Shown here piece after piece: positions 45,943-55,859 of a stretch of 64,000 nt of DNA. The position numbers and the translations under genes were made by a program. The stretch is from JAKFWF01 sp963741505. GTDB taxonomy: Bacteria > Pseudomonadota > Alphaproteobacteria > Rhizobiales > Hyphomicrobiaceae. The stretch lies in contig CAVUIJ010000017.1 of the NCBI GenBank assembly GCA_963741505.1, forward strand, positions 62,001 through 126,000, written 5' to 3'. The notes beneath the pieces were generated by a model. That model had not been told where the DNA came from and ran no database searches. It was given only the letters and a program-made list of their open reading frames with translations. The stretch's first letter is position 1. Each line of letters starts with the position of its first letter.

Positions 45943-48900
45943 GGCGCGCCCTCCTCGCCGTCGTCGCTGTCACCGCCCGACCACTCGGCGACGCGGGCGA
46001 GATGGGCGAAATCGTCGTATTCGTAGTCGAAGCGCGGCCGCCTGACCGCCGCATAGGGCGTCGCCGCATCGTCGAACTTCGCGATCAACCGTTCGAGGCC
46101 GGCGCGCGCGGCTGCAGCCAGCGCCGTCACGTCGTCGCTCTTGACCGTCGTTACCCGGCCGGCCGGCTCGCCGCCGCTGGCCGAAATATAACGCAGCGCC
46201 GATACCGGCAATTTCTCGAAGCCGTCGAAGCCATCCGCCGCCGCGATCGCCGCCTCGAGCAGCAGTTGCGGTGCTTCCGCCCGGGCCGCGCGCGCCGCCA
46301 GCGCATCGAGGCTGGCGCCGGTCTTGTAGTCGGTGATCACCACGCTTCGGGCGCCGACATCGACCCGGTCGGCGCGCGCCTTCAGCGTGAACGGTCCGAC
46401 GGGTGCCGCCCAGACGAGCTTGCCCGGGAGCTCCGCCAGCACACGGTCGATCCCGTCTCGGCGACCGGCCTCGGTCTCGGCAAACCAATCGGCGAAGCGG
46501 GCAAATCGCGGCAGCCAGAACGCTGCGACCCGCGGATCGCCGGAGAAATCGCTCAGCACGTCGCGCGCCGTGGCGAGGAGTTCGGCCTTGATGTCGGCCG
46601 GCAGGCCCCTGGGATTGTGCTTGGTGAATCGGCCGAGCACCTCGTGAATGACGGTGCCGCGCAGGCTCGCATCCGGGGCCGAGCCGAGATCGGGCAGCCG
46701 GTCGAGTTGCAAGATGCGCGAAGCGAAAATGGCGTACGGGTTGGCGATCAGCGCCTCGACGTCGCTGACGCTCAGTTGCCGCGGCCTGATCGCCACCGGC
46801 GGCGTCGGCGCCGGCGCCTTGATCCTCGGCCAGTCCTGGATCTCGTCGCGCGCCTGCGCCCAGGCCCGCCACGGCAGCATGGGCTTCAGTGCGTCCGACA
46901 GTTCCAGGCCCCGCAGCAGTGCCTCGAGCCGCAGCAGCCAGCGCGACGGCACCGTCGGCACGCCATCGACCTTCAGCGCTCTGGTCAGATAGACTTGGCC
47001 GCCGCCGAGCAGCATCGAGACATCGTGCGCGGCGTAACCGATCGCCTCCTCCGGGCTCGGCAGACCAATCTGCTGGCGCATCGGCCGATTGAGCCAGGGC
47101 CCCGGATCGGCGGCCTGCGGCCAGGTACCTTCGTTCAATGAACCGAGGATGACGATGTCGGGCTGCTGCAGCCGCGCCTCGAACGGTCCCCAGATCGACA
47201 GCCGGGGATGCACCGGAATGCGCGAGCGCACCGTCTCGCCGGCCAGCAGACCGCGATAGAAATCGGGATAGTCGGTGGCGGCGATGTCGGGTGCCGGCAG
47301 ATCGGCATCGAGCAGTCCGGTCAGGAACAGCGACGCCGATTGGCCGGCTTCGCCGCGCCACAGCGGCAGCTCGTCGGTCGCCTCCGGCACCCTGGCCAGC
47401 GCTTCCGCCGCCTCGACGTGGGCGCGCACGAGCGCGTGCAGCGGCTGCGGCGCGGACAAGTCGAAGGCCCGCTGCAGCGTCTGGAACGCCGCCCGCAATC
47501 GGGCGATGAGATCGCGCGCCGCGTTCCAGTCTTCGGTCCACAGCCGCTGCACCGCACGCTCGCGGCGGCGGCCGCTTTCGGCCTCCTTTGCCGCCCGCTC
47601 GAGGGCGGCATCGACACCATCGAGACCGCGGCCGAAATAGAGCGTGCGGAAGGCTGCGATCTCGAGCGCGCGGGCGGCGCGGCGCACTTCGAATGCCGGC
47701 AGGCCGAGCCGCGTCAATGGATGCTTCAGCAGGGTCATCAGGGCGGCTGGTGCGAACCTGCTCGCTACCGCATCGACGACGAGGTCGAGGAATGTTCCGG
47801 GCACGGTCTTGGCGAACGGGCGGCCGGCCGAATCATCGACCCGGATGCCCCAGGCTTCGAGACGGGTGGCGACGCGCCGCGCCAGCAATCGATCGGGAGA
47901 GATTAGCGCCGCGCTGCAGCCGGGCGTCTCCGCCGCGTGCCGCATGATCAGCGCGACCGCCTCGGCCTCCTCCTGCGCCGTCGCCAACTGCAGCGACGAC
48001 ACGCCGGCGAGCGCGCTTTTCAGGGCATCGCGATCGGCGGTGGCAGTAAACTCGTGCCAGTGGTCGGTCGTCGACGCCGGCCGCATCGCTTCGCCGACGA
48101 ACGCTGAGCGTGTGGCTGCGGCATCGGCGGCATTGGCACCAGCCAGCACCGCCACGCGATGGCGATCGACCGCCAGCGCCCGCAACAGCGTGGCAAGGCC
48201 GAACTGCGGATGCTCGGGGTGCTCGGCGACCGCCTTCCAGCCGGCGGCGTCGAGGCTCTGATCGAGACCCGGCAGCACGATCGCGCCGTTCGGCAGCCTC
48301 GCCACCACCCGCATCAGTTCGGCGGAAGCCGGGATGCTGCCGGTGACGCCGGCGACGATCACCGGATGCTTCGGCGGATGCGCTTCGAGCCTGGCCGCCT
48401 CGGCCCGGATCAGCCGGTTGCGGCGATCGGCCGGCGAGATCAGGTTGCGCTCGGCCAGATGCAGCGGCCACCACTCGCGCACGATCTGCAGGAACTGCAG
48501 CGTCGCCTGCCAGTGCTGCGAGAATCCTTCCGGCACCAGACCGGCGAAGCCATCCATGCTGGCGCCTTCGGTCTCGATGCCGTCCATCAGCCGAGCCAGT
48601 TCGGCAGCCAGCCTTGCCGCCTGCGCCGGCGTCGAGGCGCCGATCGCAAAGGTCTCGTCGTCGCCGGCACCGGCCCTGAGCGCCTGCGACCAGCGCATGA
48701 CGAGGCTCGTCAGAACGAGCCGCCGCTCGATCTCGCTGACCGCCGGTGGCACATCGCCGACGCCGGCGCCGAGGCCGTCGAGGCTGGCGAGACCCGAGAG
48801 CAGTGTCAGTTCCTCGTCGCCCTCGGCGATCGGCTTGATGCGCGGCAGCAGCATCGCCCGCGAGCCGCCGCCGGCCTTCGCCGAGGCGTTGAGAAAGGCA

Positions 48901-49094
48901 TCCTGGAACGCGCGGGCGGCGCGGCGTGTCGGCAGCAGCACGGTCCAGGCGGCGAGATCGAGCGGCGCTGGCGCCGCACTGCCCGCCCGCGGCAGATCGC
49001 CGTTGAGGATCGCCGCCGCCAGGCAATCGAGGAACGCTCGGCCCGGCGGTACGGTGAAGACGACGCTCGCAGCTGTCTCAGACATTTGATTCAT
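45939..49094 (-). CDS. addB: Double-strand break repair protein AddB
   Basis: 1051 residues, intact. The alphaproteobacterial AddB has an inactive helicase-like N-terminal half (LLPTRRAARAFQDAFLNA, VIVAGVTGSIPASAELMRVV) and a C-terminal PD-(D/E)xK nuclease with VVITDYKTGASLDALA. It works as a heterodimer with AddA. The start overlaps the end of the nucleotidyltransferase gene, so the genes are tightly coupled; MNQMSE at 49094 or the second Met at 49085 are both possible. Confidence 0.93.
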   Translation of the reverse strand: MNQMSETAASVVFTVPPGRAFLDCLAAAILNGDLPRAGSAAPAPLDLAAWTVLLPTRRAARAFQDAFLNASAKAGGGSRAMLLPRIKPIAEGDEELTLLSGLASLDGLGAGVGDVPPAVSEIERRLVLTSLVMRWSQALRAGAGDDETFAIGASTPAQAARLAAELARLMDGIETEGASMDGFAGLVPEGFSQHWQATLQFLQIVREWWPLHLAERNLISPADRRNRLIRAEAARLEAHPPKHPVIVAGVTGSIPASAELMRVVARLPNGAIVLPGLDQSLDAAGWKAVAEHPEHPQFGLATLLRALAVDRHRVAVLAGANAADAAATRSAFVGEAMRPASTTDHWHEFTATADRDALKSALAGVSSLQLATAQEEAEAVALIMRHAAETPGCSAALISPDRLLARRVATRLEAWGIRVDDSAGRPFAKTVPGTFLDLVVDAVASRFAPAALMTLLKHPLTRLGLPAFEVRRAARALEIAAFRTLYFGRGLDGVDAALERAAKEAESGRRRERAVQRLWTEDWNAARDLIARLRAAFQTLQRAFDLSAPQPLHALVRAHVEAAEALARVPEATDELPLWRGEAGQSASLFLTGLLDADLPAPDIAATDYPDFYRGLLAGETVRSRIPVHPRLSIWGPFEARLQQPDIVILGSLNEGTWPQAADPGPWLNRPMRQQIGLPSPEEAIGYAAHDVSMLLGGGQVYLTRALKVDGVPTVPSRWLLRLEALLRGLELSDALKPMLPWRAWAQARDEIQDWPRIKAPAPTPPVAIRPRQLSVSDVEALIANPYAIFASRILQLDRLPDLGSAPDASLRGTVIHEVLGRFTKHNPRGLPADIKAELLATARDVLSDFSGDPRVAAFWLPRFARFADWFAETEAGRRDGIDRVLAELPGKLVWAAPVGPFTLKARADRVDVGARSVVITDYKTGASLDALAARAARAEAPQLLLEAAIAAADGFDGFEKLPVSALRYISASGGEPAGRVTTVKSDDVTALAAAARAGLERLIAKFDDAATPYAAVRRPRFDYEYDDFAHLARVAEWSGGDSDDGEEGAP

Positions 49095-49834
49095 CGATCC
49101 GGCGCTCGGCCGCCGTCACCGCCTCGGGCGTGCCGATGTGCATCCAGATGCCGTCGAGCCGCACACCGTAGAGACGGCCCTCGTCGATGGCGCGATCCCA
49201 CAGCTTGTTGAGCGAGAACGCGCCGGCCGGCGCATCCTTGAACGCGCGCGGATGAGCAATCGAAACACCGGTAAAGGCGAACGGCGCCATCTCGCGCTCG
49301 CGCCGACGCAGCAACCGGCCATCGGCCTGCATCTGGAAATCGCCGCGGCCGTCGTAGCCGACGCTGTTGGAGGCGAGCGCCACCAGCAGCAGGAAGTCCA
49401 TCCGGCTCTCGTCCCAGGCGTCGCACAGGCGGCCGAGGTTGGCGCCGATGCCCTCGATCCAGGTCGAGTTCGGCATTGTGAATGAGGAACGGCCCGCGGC
49501 CGAGTTTCGGCAGCGCACGAACGACACCGCCGCCGGTATCGAGCAGCTGATCGCGCTCGTCCGAGATCAGGATTTCCGGTCGCTTTCGATCCGCGAGATG
49601 GTTTGTCAGCTCGTCGGCCATGTAATGGGTGTTGACCACCGCGACGCCTATGCCTGCCTCGGCGATCCGATCGAGCACATGGTCGATCAGGGCGCGGCCC
49701 TTCACCCGCACGAGAGGCTTCGGCACGAGATCGGTCAGCGGCCGCATGCGCGTGCCCATGCCGGCACCGAGCACCATCGCCACCTGTGGCCGCCAGGGTT
49801 TGCCGGATTTCGCCGGTCGCTTCGAATTTGTCAT
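49078..49834 (-). CDS. MurU-like sugar-1-phosphate nucleotidyltransferase (frameshifted near 49471)
   Basis: Restored length is 251 residues. N-terminal GAGMGTRMRPLTDLVPKPL is the nucleotide-binding signature of the GlmU/MurU/GMP family. After FLIHNA one extra base near 49471 breaks the frame; NSTWIEGIGANLGRL continues it, followed by GVSIAHPRAF and DGIWMHIGTPEAV. Next to an AmgK-like kinase it would make UDP-MurNAc from MurNAc-1-phosphate in a peptidoglycan recycling shunt, by analogy with AmgK/MurU in Pseudomonas. That role is inference. Confidence 0.85.
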
Positions 49835-49876
49835 ACTGCGAATTGATCCAGTTGGCTTGCATCGCGTGCCGGCATG

Positions 49877-51457
49877 TCACGGCAAGATGGCACGTTTGCG
49901 AAGCTCGGCGGGAAAGTGACGGGCATACCAGGCGGCGAGCGGCGCCAGGACAGGATGGCGCAGATTGCGCTCCAGATAGCCCCAGTTGCGCGCGATATGC
50001 TGCAGATATCCGGGCTTGCCGTCACGCCGCAGCAGGCGAACGAACAGACCGAGCAGCCGCGTCGCCCTGAGCGCGCCGTAGGCGGCATAAGCCAGCCGGA
50101 ATGCCTGCTCGTCGAAGCTCGGATCTGCGCTCATCTGCGCAACGTAGCGCGCCTGCAGGTCGCGCTCCAGATCGGCGGCAACGTCGACGCGGGCATCCTG
50201 CAGCAGCGACATCACGTCGTGCGCCCAGGGACCTGCGATCGCGTCTTGGAAATCGATTACGCCGACGCGGGCGGTGCCGCTGCGATTTGGCAGCCACAAC
50301 AGGTTCGGCGAGTGCACGTCGCGCAGGATCCAGCCCTTGGGCGCCGCCAGCAGCAGGCCGATCACCGGCTGCCACAGCGCCTCGTATTCGGCGCGAACGG
50401 CAGCGGGCATGGCCGCGCCGTGCACCTGTGGCCAGTACCAATCCGGCAGCAGCGCGATCTCGATGGCGAGAATGGTGGCGTCGAGTTCGGGCAGCGTGTG
50501 CACACCGGCAGCCGGATGTGCCGGCGACACCGGCATCGTCATCGGAACTTGCGCCTTGCGGAATTGCACCAGCATGTCGAGCGCCGCGGTCCACAGCATC
50601 GCCTGGTGCGGTCCGCCATCGGCCTCGCGGCCGAACACCCGGTCGCCGAGATCCTCGAGCAGTAGGAAACCGCTGTCGAGGTCTTCGGCCAGAATTGCCG
50701 GCGCCGACAGTCCTGCCGCCCGCAATGCCCGGCCGACGGCCACGAACGGTTTTACGTTCTCGGCGAGATGGGCGATGCGGCTATAGGGTTTGCCGTCGCG
50801 CACGACCGGCCCGTCGGGCTGGCGGGGCGCATCCATCAGCACGGCGCTGGAGCCGTCGTCTCGTTTGAGGCGCGCGTAACGGCGGGTCGAGGCATCGCCC
50901 TGCAGGTAGGCGATGCCGGCCTCGCCCCAGCCGGCATCGGCAATGAAGGCTCGCGCCGCCGCCAGACGATCGAGGCGCGCCGCGGCACTGCCGTGCGCCT
51001 CCAGTACCAGCGTGCGGGCGCGGCCCTCGGCCGCATCCTCGAAACGCACATCGATCCGCTCGGCTGCGACAGTGCCGCCGAGCCGGTCCGGCCACTCGAT
51101 AATACGGATGACGCCGCCGCCGGCATCGCCAAGTCCGATCTCGTCGGCCTCATCGGGCGATTTCAGGCGATAGAGATCGTAGTGCTCGATGCGGCCGCGG
51201 GCGCCGTCGTAGGCCTGCACCAGCGAGAAGGTCGGGCTCGGCACCTCGAGCATGTCATCAGCCGTGAAAGCACGAACGAAGGCACCGGCGAAGGTCGTCT
51301 TGCCGGCGCCGAGATCGCCGTGCAGCGCCAGGGTGTCGCCCGGCCTGATACCGAGCGCCAGCAGCATGGCGACGCGCTGCATCGCCGATTGATCGAGATC
51401 GGCCAGGCGCAGGAGTGACGATTTGACGACTTGGAGCATGCGCGCGGGAGCGAACAT
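49877..51457 (-). CDS. tsaE: TsaE ATPase fused to AmgK-like phosphotransferase
   Basis: 526 residues in two domains. Residues about 1-150 are TsaE, the ATPase of tRNA threonylcarbamoyladenosine synthesis: Walker A GDLGAGKTTFAGAF, SPTFSLVQAYD, HYDLYRLKSPDE and IIEWPDR. Residues about 175-526 are an aminoglycoside-phosphotransferase-like kinase: DASTRRYAR, LLLEDLGDR, ILRDVHSPNLLW and the metal motif VIDFQDAIAGPWAHD. The fusion is known in Rhizobiales. The kinase half resembles AmgK, which phosphorylates MurNAc, and the next gene is MurU-like. The start is uncertain (51457, 51439 or a TTG at 51466). Confidence 0.9.
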   Translation of the reverse strand: MFAPARMLQVVKSSLLRLADLDQSAMQRVAMLLALGIRPGDTLALHGDLGAGKTTFAGAFVRAFTADDMLEVPSPTFSLVQAYDGARGRIEHYDLYRLKSPDEADEIGLGDAGGGVIRIIEWPDRLGGTVAAERIDVRFEDAAEGRARTLVLEAHGSAAARLDRLAAARAFIADAGWGEAGIAYLQGDASTRRYARLKRDDGSSAVLMDAPRQPDGPVVRDGKPYSRIAHLAENVKPFVAVGRALRAAGLSAPAILAEDLDSGFLLLEDLGDRVFGREADGGPHQAMLWTAALDMLVQFRKAQVPMTMPVSPAHPAAGVHTLPELDATILAIEIALLPDWYWPQVHGAAMPAAVRAEYEALWQPVIGLLLAAPKGWILRDVHSPNLLWLPNRSGTARVGVIDFQDAIAGPWAHDVMSLLQDARVDVAADLERDLQARYVAQMSADPSFDEQAFRLAYAAYGALRATRLLGLFVRLLRRDGKPGYLQHIARNWGYLERNLRHPVLAPLAAWYARHFPAELRKRAILP

Positions 51458-51473
51458 GGCTCGCAAGCCCGCG

Positions 51474-53987
51474 TCAAGCCCGCTTGGTATATCCCTCCAC
51501 CACCGAGCGCGCCGCGCCGCGCTCGGGGAAGCGCACCGTCACCTTGGTGCCGCGGCCGGGCTCGGAATCGAGCACCATGTCGCCACCGTGCAGATCGACG
51601 AGGCTTTTCACCACCGACAGACCGAGCCCGGCGCCGCGATGCTTGGAGCCATGGCTCTGGCTCTCGAAGCGCTCGAATACACGCGCCTGCTGGTCCTTGG
51701 GGATGCCGACGCCCTGGTCCTCGACGGTGAACACCATCATGCCGTTCTCGCGCCAGCACGAGATGTGGATGGTGTCGCCCGGCCGCGAGAAGCCGACCGC
51801 ATTCGACAGCAGATTGTACAGCACCTGGCGGATGCGGGCCTCGTCGCCGGCGAACGTGGTGGCATCATCGGCGACCGCGATATCAAGTGTCAGCTTCGCC
51901 CGTCCCGCCCGCTCGCGCACGCCCTGGATGGCGCCGTCGATGACCTCGTTGACGTCGACCTCGCCGAGCTTCAATTCGAGCCCGCCGGCATCGATGGTGG
52001 CGAGATCGAGGATGTCGTCGATGATCGACAGCAGCGTTTTCGACGAGCCGGAGATATCGCCCAGGTACTCGCGCTGCTTATCGTTGAGCGGTCCGGTGCG
52101 CGGGCTAGACAGCAGCTCGCCGAAGCCGATGATGTTGGTCAACGGCGTGCGCAGCTCATAGGACACGTGGCTGATGAACTGGCTCTTCAGCCTGTCGGCG
52201 GCGATCAGCGCCTCGTTGCGCTCGATCAGCGCGCGCTCGTAGCGTTTAGCATCGGTGACGTCGGCGAAGGTGACGAGCGTCGCTCCGTCCGGCAGCGGCG
52301 TCACCGCGAAGTCGATGACGGTATTATCGGGGCGTACCATCTGGCCGGTGAGCGGATCGCGCTCGTCGAGGAGCGCTGTTGCAGCGCTGGCGATGCGCTG
52401 CCAGGTTGCCGCATCGTCGTAGAGGGCCCGGGCGAGCCGGATGATCTCGTCGACGTGCGGTGCATCGGCGAGCGTACGGCGGTTGAGTTTCCAGATCTGC
52501 ACGAAGGACGAATTGTAGAGCTTGAGGCGGCCATCGGTGCCGAACACCGCGACGGCCTCCTTGAGGCTGTCGAGGGTCTCGCGCTGCACGTCGATCAGGG
52601 CATTGTAGCGGCTTTCGAGCGCGAACCGCTCGGTGGCATCGTCGATGAGATAGGTGACCCCGCCGTCCGAGCGCTGCTCGATGACGATGTGGAACATGCG
52701 ACCGTCGGGCAAATTCCACCAGTCCTCGATCTCTACCCCCGACTTGTAGGCGTCGAGCAGCCGTGCCTTCCATTGCCGGTAGTCGACCACGGCCGGCAGG
52801 CTCGACTGCTCGCGCAGCCGGTCGATGATCTCGCCGTTGGTCGGACCGGCCTCGAGCCAGGTGGCGTCGAGCTGGCACAGCCGGGCGTAGGCCTCATTGA
52901 AGAAGGTCAGTTTCTGGTCGCGATTGAAGATCGCGACGCCGGTCGCCACCCGGTCGAGTGTCTTGTCGTTGGCGGCGGTCAGGCGAGCGAGCTCGGCCTC
53001 GGCACGCGACAGTGCCGCCACGTCGAATGCGACGGTGGCAACCTGCTCGCCGAGCGGCAACATCACCACGTCGTGCGGTCGGCGCTCGCCACTGACGATG
53101 AGTTGCATCCGCCGCGTCGCGGATGCCGGGGCCGACGGGTCCTTTGCCCGCAGGAGATCGTCGAGGCCGGCACGCTGGCGCGATTCGAGCAGCTCGATCT
53201 GGCGTTCCACCACCTGGGCGCCGCTCGCCGCCTCGACTGCCTTGACGTAGGCCCGGTTCGACCACTCGATACGGCCGTCCTGCCCGCGCAGCCAGACCGG
53301 GACCGGCAGCGCGTCGAGCAGCGCCCGGCTCGAGCGGATGTCGCGCGACAACTGGCGGTGCTGATCGAGGATCTTCATCAGATCGCGCTTCTGGCCGACG
53401 AGATCGCGCAGGCGCACCACCGCCCGGGTGCCGGCGGCACGGCCATCGGCTTCGATGTGGCCGCCGGCGGCCGTTCGCAGCAGCAGATTGAACGGCTGCC
53501 CGAGACCGAACAGGTTGTCGAGCGCGGTCTTGAGCTCGTCCGCTGCTGCCGGCTCGAGCCAGGCGCCGAAGTGCATCAGGCCATTCGGGTCCGGCGGCAG
53601 GCCCGGCACCGAGGTCAAGGTCGCGGTTATGATCTTGAGGCCGCGACCCTGCTCCCAGTAGAGCATCACTTGCGGTTCGGCATTGATCACCGACTCGCTG
53701 ATGAGCAGCGACCGGCGCAGGGCCGAGGTTTCCTCGGTGGCGCGCATCAGACTGCGGCGGGTGGTCGCGATTCGGTAGGCGCCATAGGCGGCGACGCATC
53801 CAGCGGCGGCAATGGCCATCGCCGCCACCAGCAGTTCGCGCGCATCGAGCCCGCGGCCACCGCTGCTGCCGGCGCCGTCCGCCAGCACCAGCGTCAGCAC
53901 GAGTACGATGGCGAGACTAGCCAGCAGAATCAGCACGAGATCCCGCCGCGTACCGTCACCATGCCCGTATTGTGCGGAGACCTGCAT
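51474..53987 (-). CDS. PAS-domain sensor histidine kinase
   Basis: 837 residues. Two membrane helices at about 17-37 and 52-70, several PAS-like segments (about 220-330, 350-460 and 480-600, including NRDQKLTFFNEAYARL and GTDGRLKLYNSSFVQIW), then HisKA with FISHVSYELRTPLTNIIG and an HATPase domain with NLLSNAVGFS, EDQGVGIP and GAGLGLSVVK. It resembles cell-cycle-type kinases of alphaproteobacteria (PleC/DivJ style); no dedicated response regulator is adjacent. It leads the operon with tsaE fusion, nucleotidyltransferase, addB and addA. Confidence 0.92.
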   Translation of the reverse strand: MQVSAQYGHGDGTRRDLVLILLASLAIVLVLTLVLADGAGSSGGRGLDARELLVAAMAIAAAGCVAAYGAYRIATTRRSLMRATEETSALRRSLLISESVINAEPQVMLYWEQGRGLKIITATLTSVPGLPPDPNGLMHFGAWLEPAAADELKTALDNLFGLGQPFNLLLRTAAGGHIEADGRAAGTRAVVRLRDLVGQKRDLMKILDQHRQLSRDIRSSRALLDALPVPVWLRGQDGRIEWSNRAYVKAVEAASGAQVVERQIELLESRQRAGLDDLLRAKDPSAPASATRRMQLIVSGERRPHDVVMLPLGEQVATVAFDVAALSRAEAELARLTAANDKTLDRVATGVAIFNRDQKLTFFNEAYARLCQLDATWLEAGPTNGEIIDRLREQSSLPAVVDYRQWKARLLDAYKSGVEIEDWWNLPDGRMFHIVIEQRSDGGVTYLIDDATERFALESRYNALIDVQRETLDSLKEAVAVFGTDGRLKLYNSSFVQIWKLNRRTLADAPHVDEIIRLARALYDDAATWQRIASAATALLDERDPLTGQMVRPDNTVIDFAVTPLPDGATLVTFADVTDAKRYERALIERNEALIAADRLKSQFISHVSYELRTPLTNIIGFGELLSSPRTGPLNDKQREYLGDISGSSKTLLSIIDDILDLATIDAGGLELKLGEVDVNEVIDGAIQGVRERAGRAKLTLDIAVADDATTFAGDEARIRQVLYNLLSNAVGFSRPGDTIHISCWRENGMMVFTVEDQGVGIPKDQQARVFERFESQSHGSKHRGAGLGLSVVKSLVDLHGGDMVLDSEPGRGTKVTVRFPERGAARSVVEGYTKRA

Positions 53988-54162
53988 TGCGTTCCGTAAT
54001 TAGAAATAGGCAGCGCCCGATCTGCCAGGAACGCGACAATGGCTGATCATGGCCGGGCGCGCGCGGCGAGACCGAAGCGCACCGGATAACGAATCGCTAA
54101 GATTATGAGGGGCTTCGCGCGCGCTGGCCAGGGCCGGCGAGGCACTGCGACTGCAAAACGAA

Positions 54163-54191
54163 GCGCCCCGCCGACTAATCAGGCAGGGCGC
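54163..54191 (-). terminator. Terminator hairpin after ahcY
   Basis: GCGCCCCGCC/GGCAGGGCGC with a 9-base loop, 23 bases after the ahcY stop. Read on the minus strand it is followed by ttcgttttgc, a modest T-run. The rest of 53988-54162 shows no gene. Confidence 0.7.
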
Positions 54192-54214
54192 GGCGAATTA
54201 CTGCTCAAAGTTGC

Positions 54215-55618
54215 TCAGTAGCGATAGGTCTCGGGCTTGAAGGGGCCGGTCGGGGCGACGCCGATGTAGTCCGACTGCTTCTTGCTCAAGGTCGTCAGCT
54301 TGGCGCCGACCTTGGCCAGATGCAGCATCGCGACTTTCTCGTCGAGGTGCTTCGGCAACGTGTAGACCTTCTTCTGGTAATGGCCGGGCTTGGTCCACAG
54401 CTCGATCTGCGCCAGCGTCTGGTTGGTGAACGACGCCGACATCACGAACGAGGGGTGGCCCATGGCGTTGCCGAGGTTGACCAGGCGGCCTTCCGACAGC
54501 AGCAGGATGCGCTTGCCGTCCGGAAACTCGACCTCGTCGACCTGCGGCTTGACGTTGTGCCACTTGAAGTTCTTCAGCGCCGCAACCTGGATCTCGCTGT
54601 CGAAGTGACCGATGTTGCAGACGATGGCGCGGTCCTTCATCATTCGCATGTGGTCGACCGTGATCACATCGACGTTGCCGGTGGCGGTGACGAAGATGTC
54701 GGCGCGCGGCGCCGCATCCTCCATGGTTACCACTTCGTAGCCTTCCATTGCCGCCTGCAGCGCGCAGATCGGATCGACTTCCGACACCAGCACGCGGCAG
54801 CCGCCCTGGCGCAGCGAGGCGGCCGAGCCCTTGCCGACGTCGCCGTAGCCGGCGACGAATGCGACCTTGCCGGCCATCATCACGTCCGTGCCGCGGCGGA
54901 TGGCATCGACCAGGCTTTCGCGGCAGCCGTAGAGATTGTCGAATTTCGACTTGGTCACGGCATCGTTGACGTTGATCGCCGGGAACAGAAGCTTGCCCTC
55001 CTTTTCCATCTGGTAGAGACGATGGACGCCGGTGGTCGTCTCCTCGGAAACACCACGGATGTTCTTGGCCAGCTCGGCAAACCAGCCCGGCTTTTCCTTC
55101 AGCGTTTTCTTGATCAGCGCGAAGAATACTTCTTCTTCTTCGTTGGTCGCCTTGTCGAGGAAGGCCGTATCACCTGTCTCTGCGCGCAGGCCGTGGTGCA
55201 CGAGCATGGTTGCATCGCCACCGTCGTCGAGGATCATGTTCGGCGTGCCGCCATCGCCCCATTCGAGAATGCGGCGCGTGTAGTCCCAATACTCCTTCAG
55301 CGTCTCGCCCTTGACGGCGAACACCGGAATGCCGCGCGCCGCGATTGCCGCCGCGGCGTGATCCTGGGTCGAATAGATGTTGCAGGACGCCCAGCGGATG
55401 TCGGCGCCAAGCGCGGCCAGCGTCTCGATCAGCACCGCGGTCTGGATCGTCATATGCAACGAGCCGGCGATGCGAGCGCCCTTGAGCGGCTGCGACGGGC
55501 CGAACTCGGCGCGCGTCGCCATCAGACCCGGCATTTCGATCTCGGCAATGTTGAGTTCCTTGCGGCCCCACTCGGCGAGGCTGATGTCCTTGACGACGTA
55601 ATCGTTGGCCTTGGCCAT
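54215..55618 (-). CDS. ahcY: S-adenosylhomocysteine hydrolase
   Basis: 467 residues, full length. Family segments are DISLAEWGRKELNIAE at the N-terminus, LVHHGLRAE and the NAD-binding VAGYGDVGKGSAASLRQGG, then the C-terminal LTTLSKKQSDYIGV and PFKPETYRY. It splits SAH to adenosine and homocysteine in the methyl cycle, keeping methyltransferases from inhibition. The ATG at 55618 matches the family start. Upstream lies a 120-base leader and a 22-base dyad (55777-55798) that may be its operator. Confidence 0.97.
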   Translation of the reverse strand: MAKANDYVVKDISLAEWGRKELNIAEIEMPGLMATRAEFGPSQPLKGARIAGSLHMTIQTAVLIETLAALGADIRWASCNIYSTQDHAAAAIAARGIPVFAVKGETLKEYWDYTRRILEWGDGGTPNMILDDGGDATMLVHHGLRAETGDTAFLDKATNEEEEVFFALIKKTLKEKPGWFAELAKNIRGVSEETTTGVHRLYQMEKEGKLLFPAINVNDAVTKSKFDNLYGCRESLVDAIRRGTDVMMAGKVAFVAGYGDVGKGSAASLRQGGCRVLVSEVDPICALQAAMEGYEVVTMEDAAPRADIFVTATGNVDVITVDHMRMMKDRAIVCNIGHFDSEIQVAALKNFKWHNVKPQVDEVEFPDGKRILLLSEGRLVNLGNAMGHPSFVMSASFTNQTLAQIELWTKPGHYQKKVYTLPKHLDEKVAMLHLAKVGAKLTTLSKKQSDYIGVAPTGPFKPETYRY

Positions 55619-55776
55619 GACGTGGATGTCCTTTCGAGGGGTCGGGCGGATCGCGGCAGCTGCCGCCACCATGCTGCGGCGGGCGACGCGAACGAGGCTC
55701 CGTCATCCCGCACATTTGTTTGGGCCGGCAATTAGCCCCGACGCCTCTATAGCGCCCACTTACGGCTGACGCAACA

Positions 55777-55798
55777 ACATATAAACATGTCCTTATGT
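55777..55798. promoter_or_regulatory. 22-bp imperfect dyad upstream of ahcY, candidate operator
   Basis: ACATATAAACATGTCCTTAT(GT) reads as outer ACATA/TATGT around a central ACATGT, with mismatches in between. It lies about 160 bases before the ahcY ATG, near an expected promoter. ArsR-type regulators of methyl-cycle genes (SahR-like) use AT-rich dyads of this general form in alphaproteobacteria. The dyad is seen; the regulator is inference. Confidence 0.45.
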
Positions 55799-55859
55799 CT
55801 ACCCCGCCCCGCCCCCGGCGAGCCGTTGCCCCAGACTGCCAAGGGTGGCATATGCTTTG

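Noticed and set aside
51423..53999. An 858-codon plus-strand frame opposite the PAS histidine kinase
   Set aside because: No family motif; the kinase on the minus strand has complete PAS, HisKA and HATPase motifs.
55619..55776. SAH riboswitch in the ahcY leader
   Set aside because: I looked for the conserved SAH-aptamer core and did not recognise it; only ordinary GC hairpins are visible. A covariance-model search would settle it.
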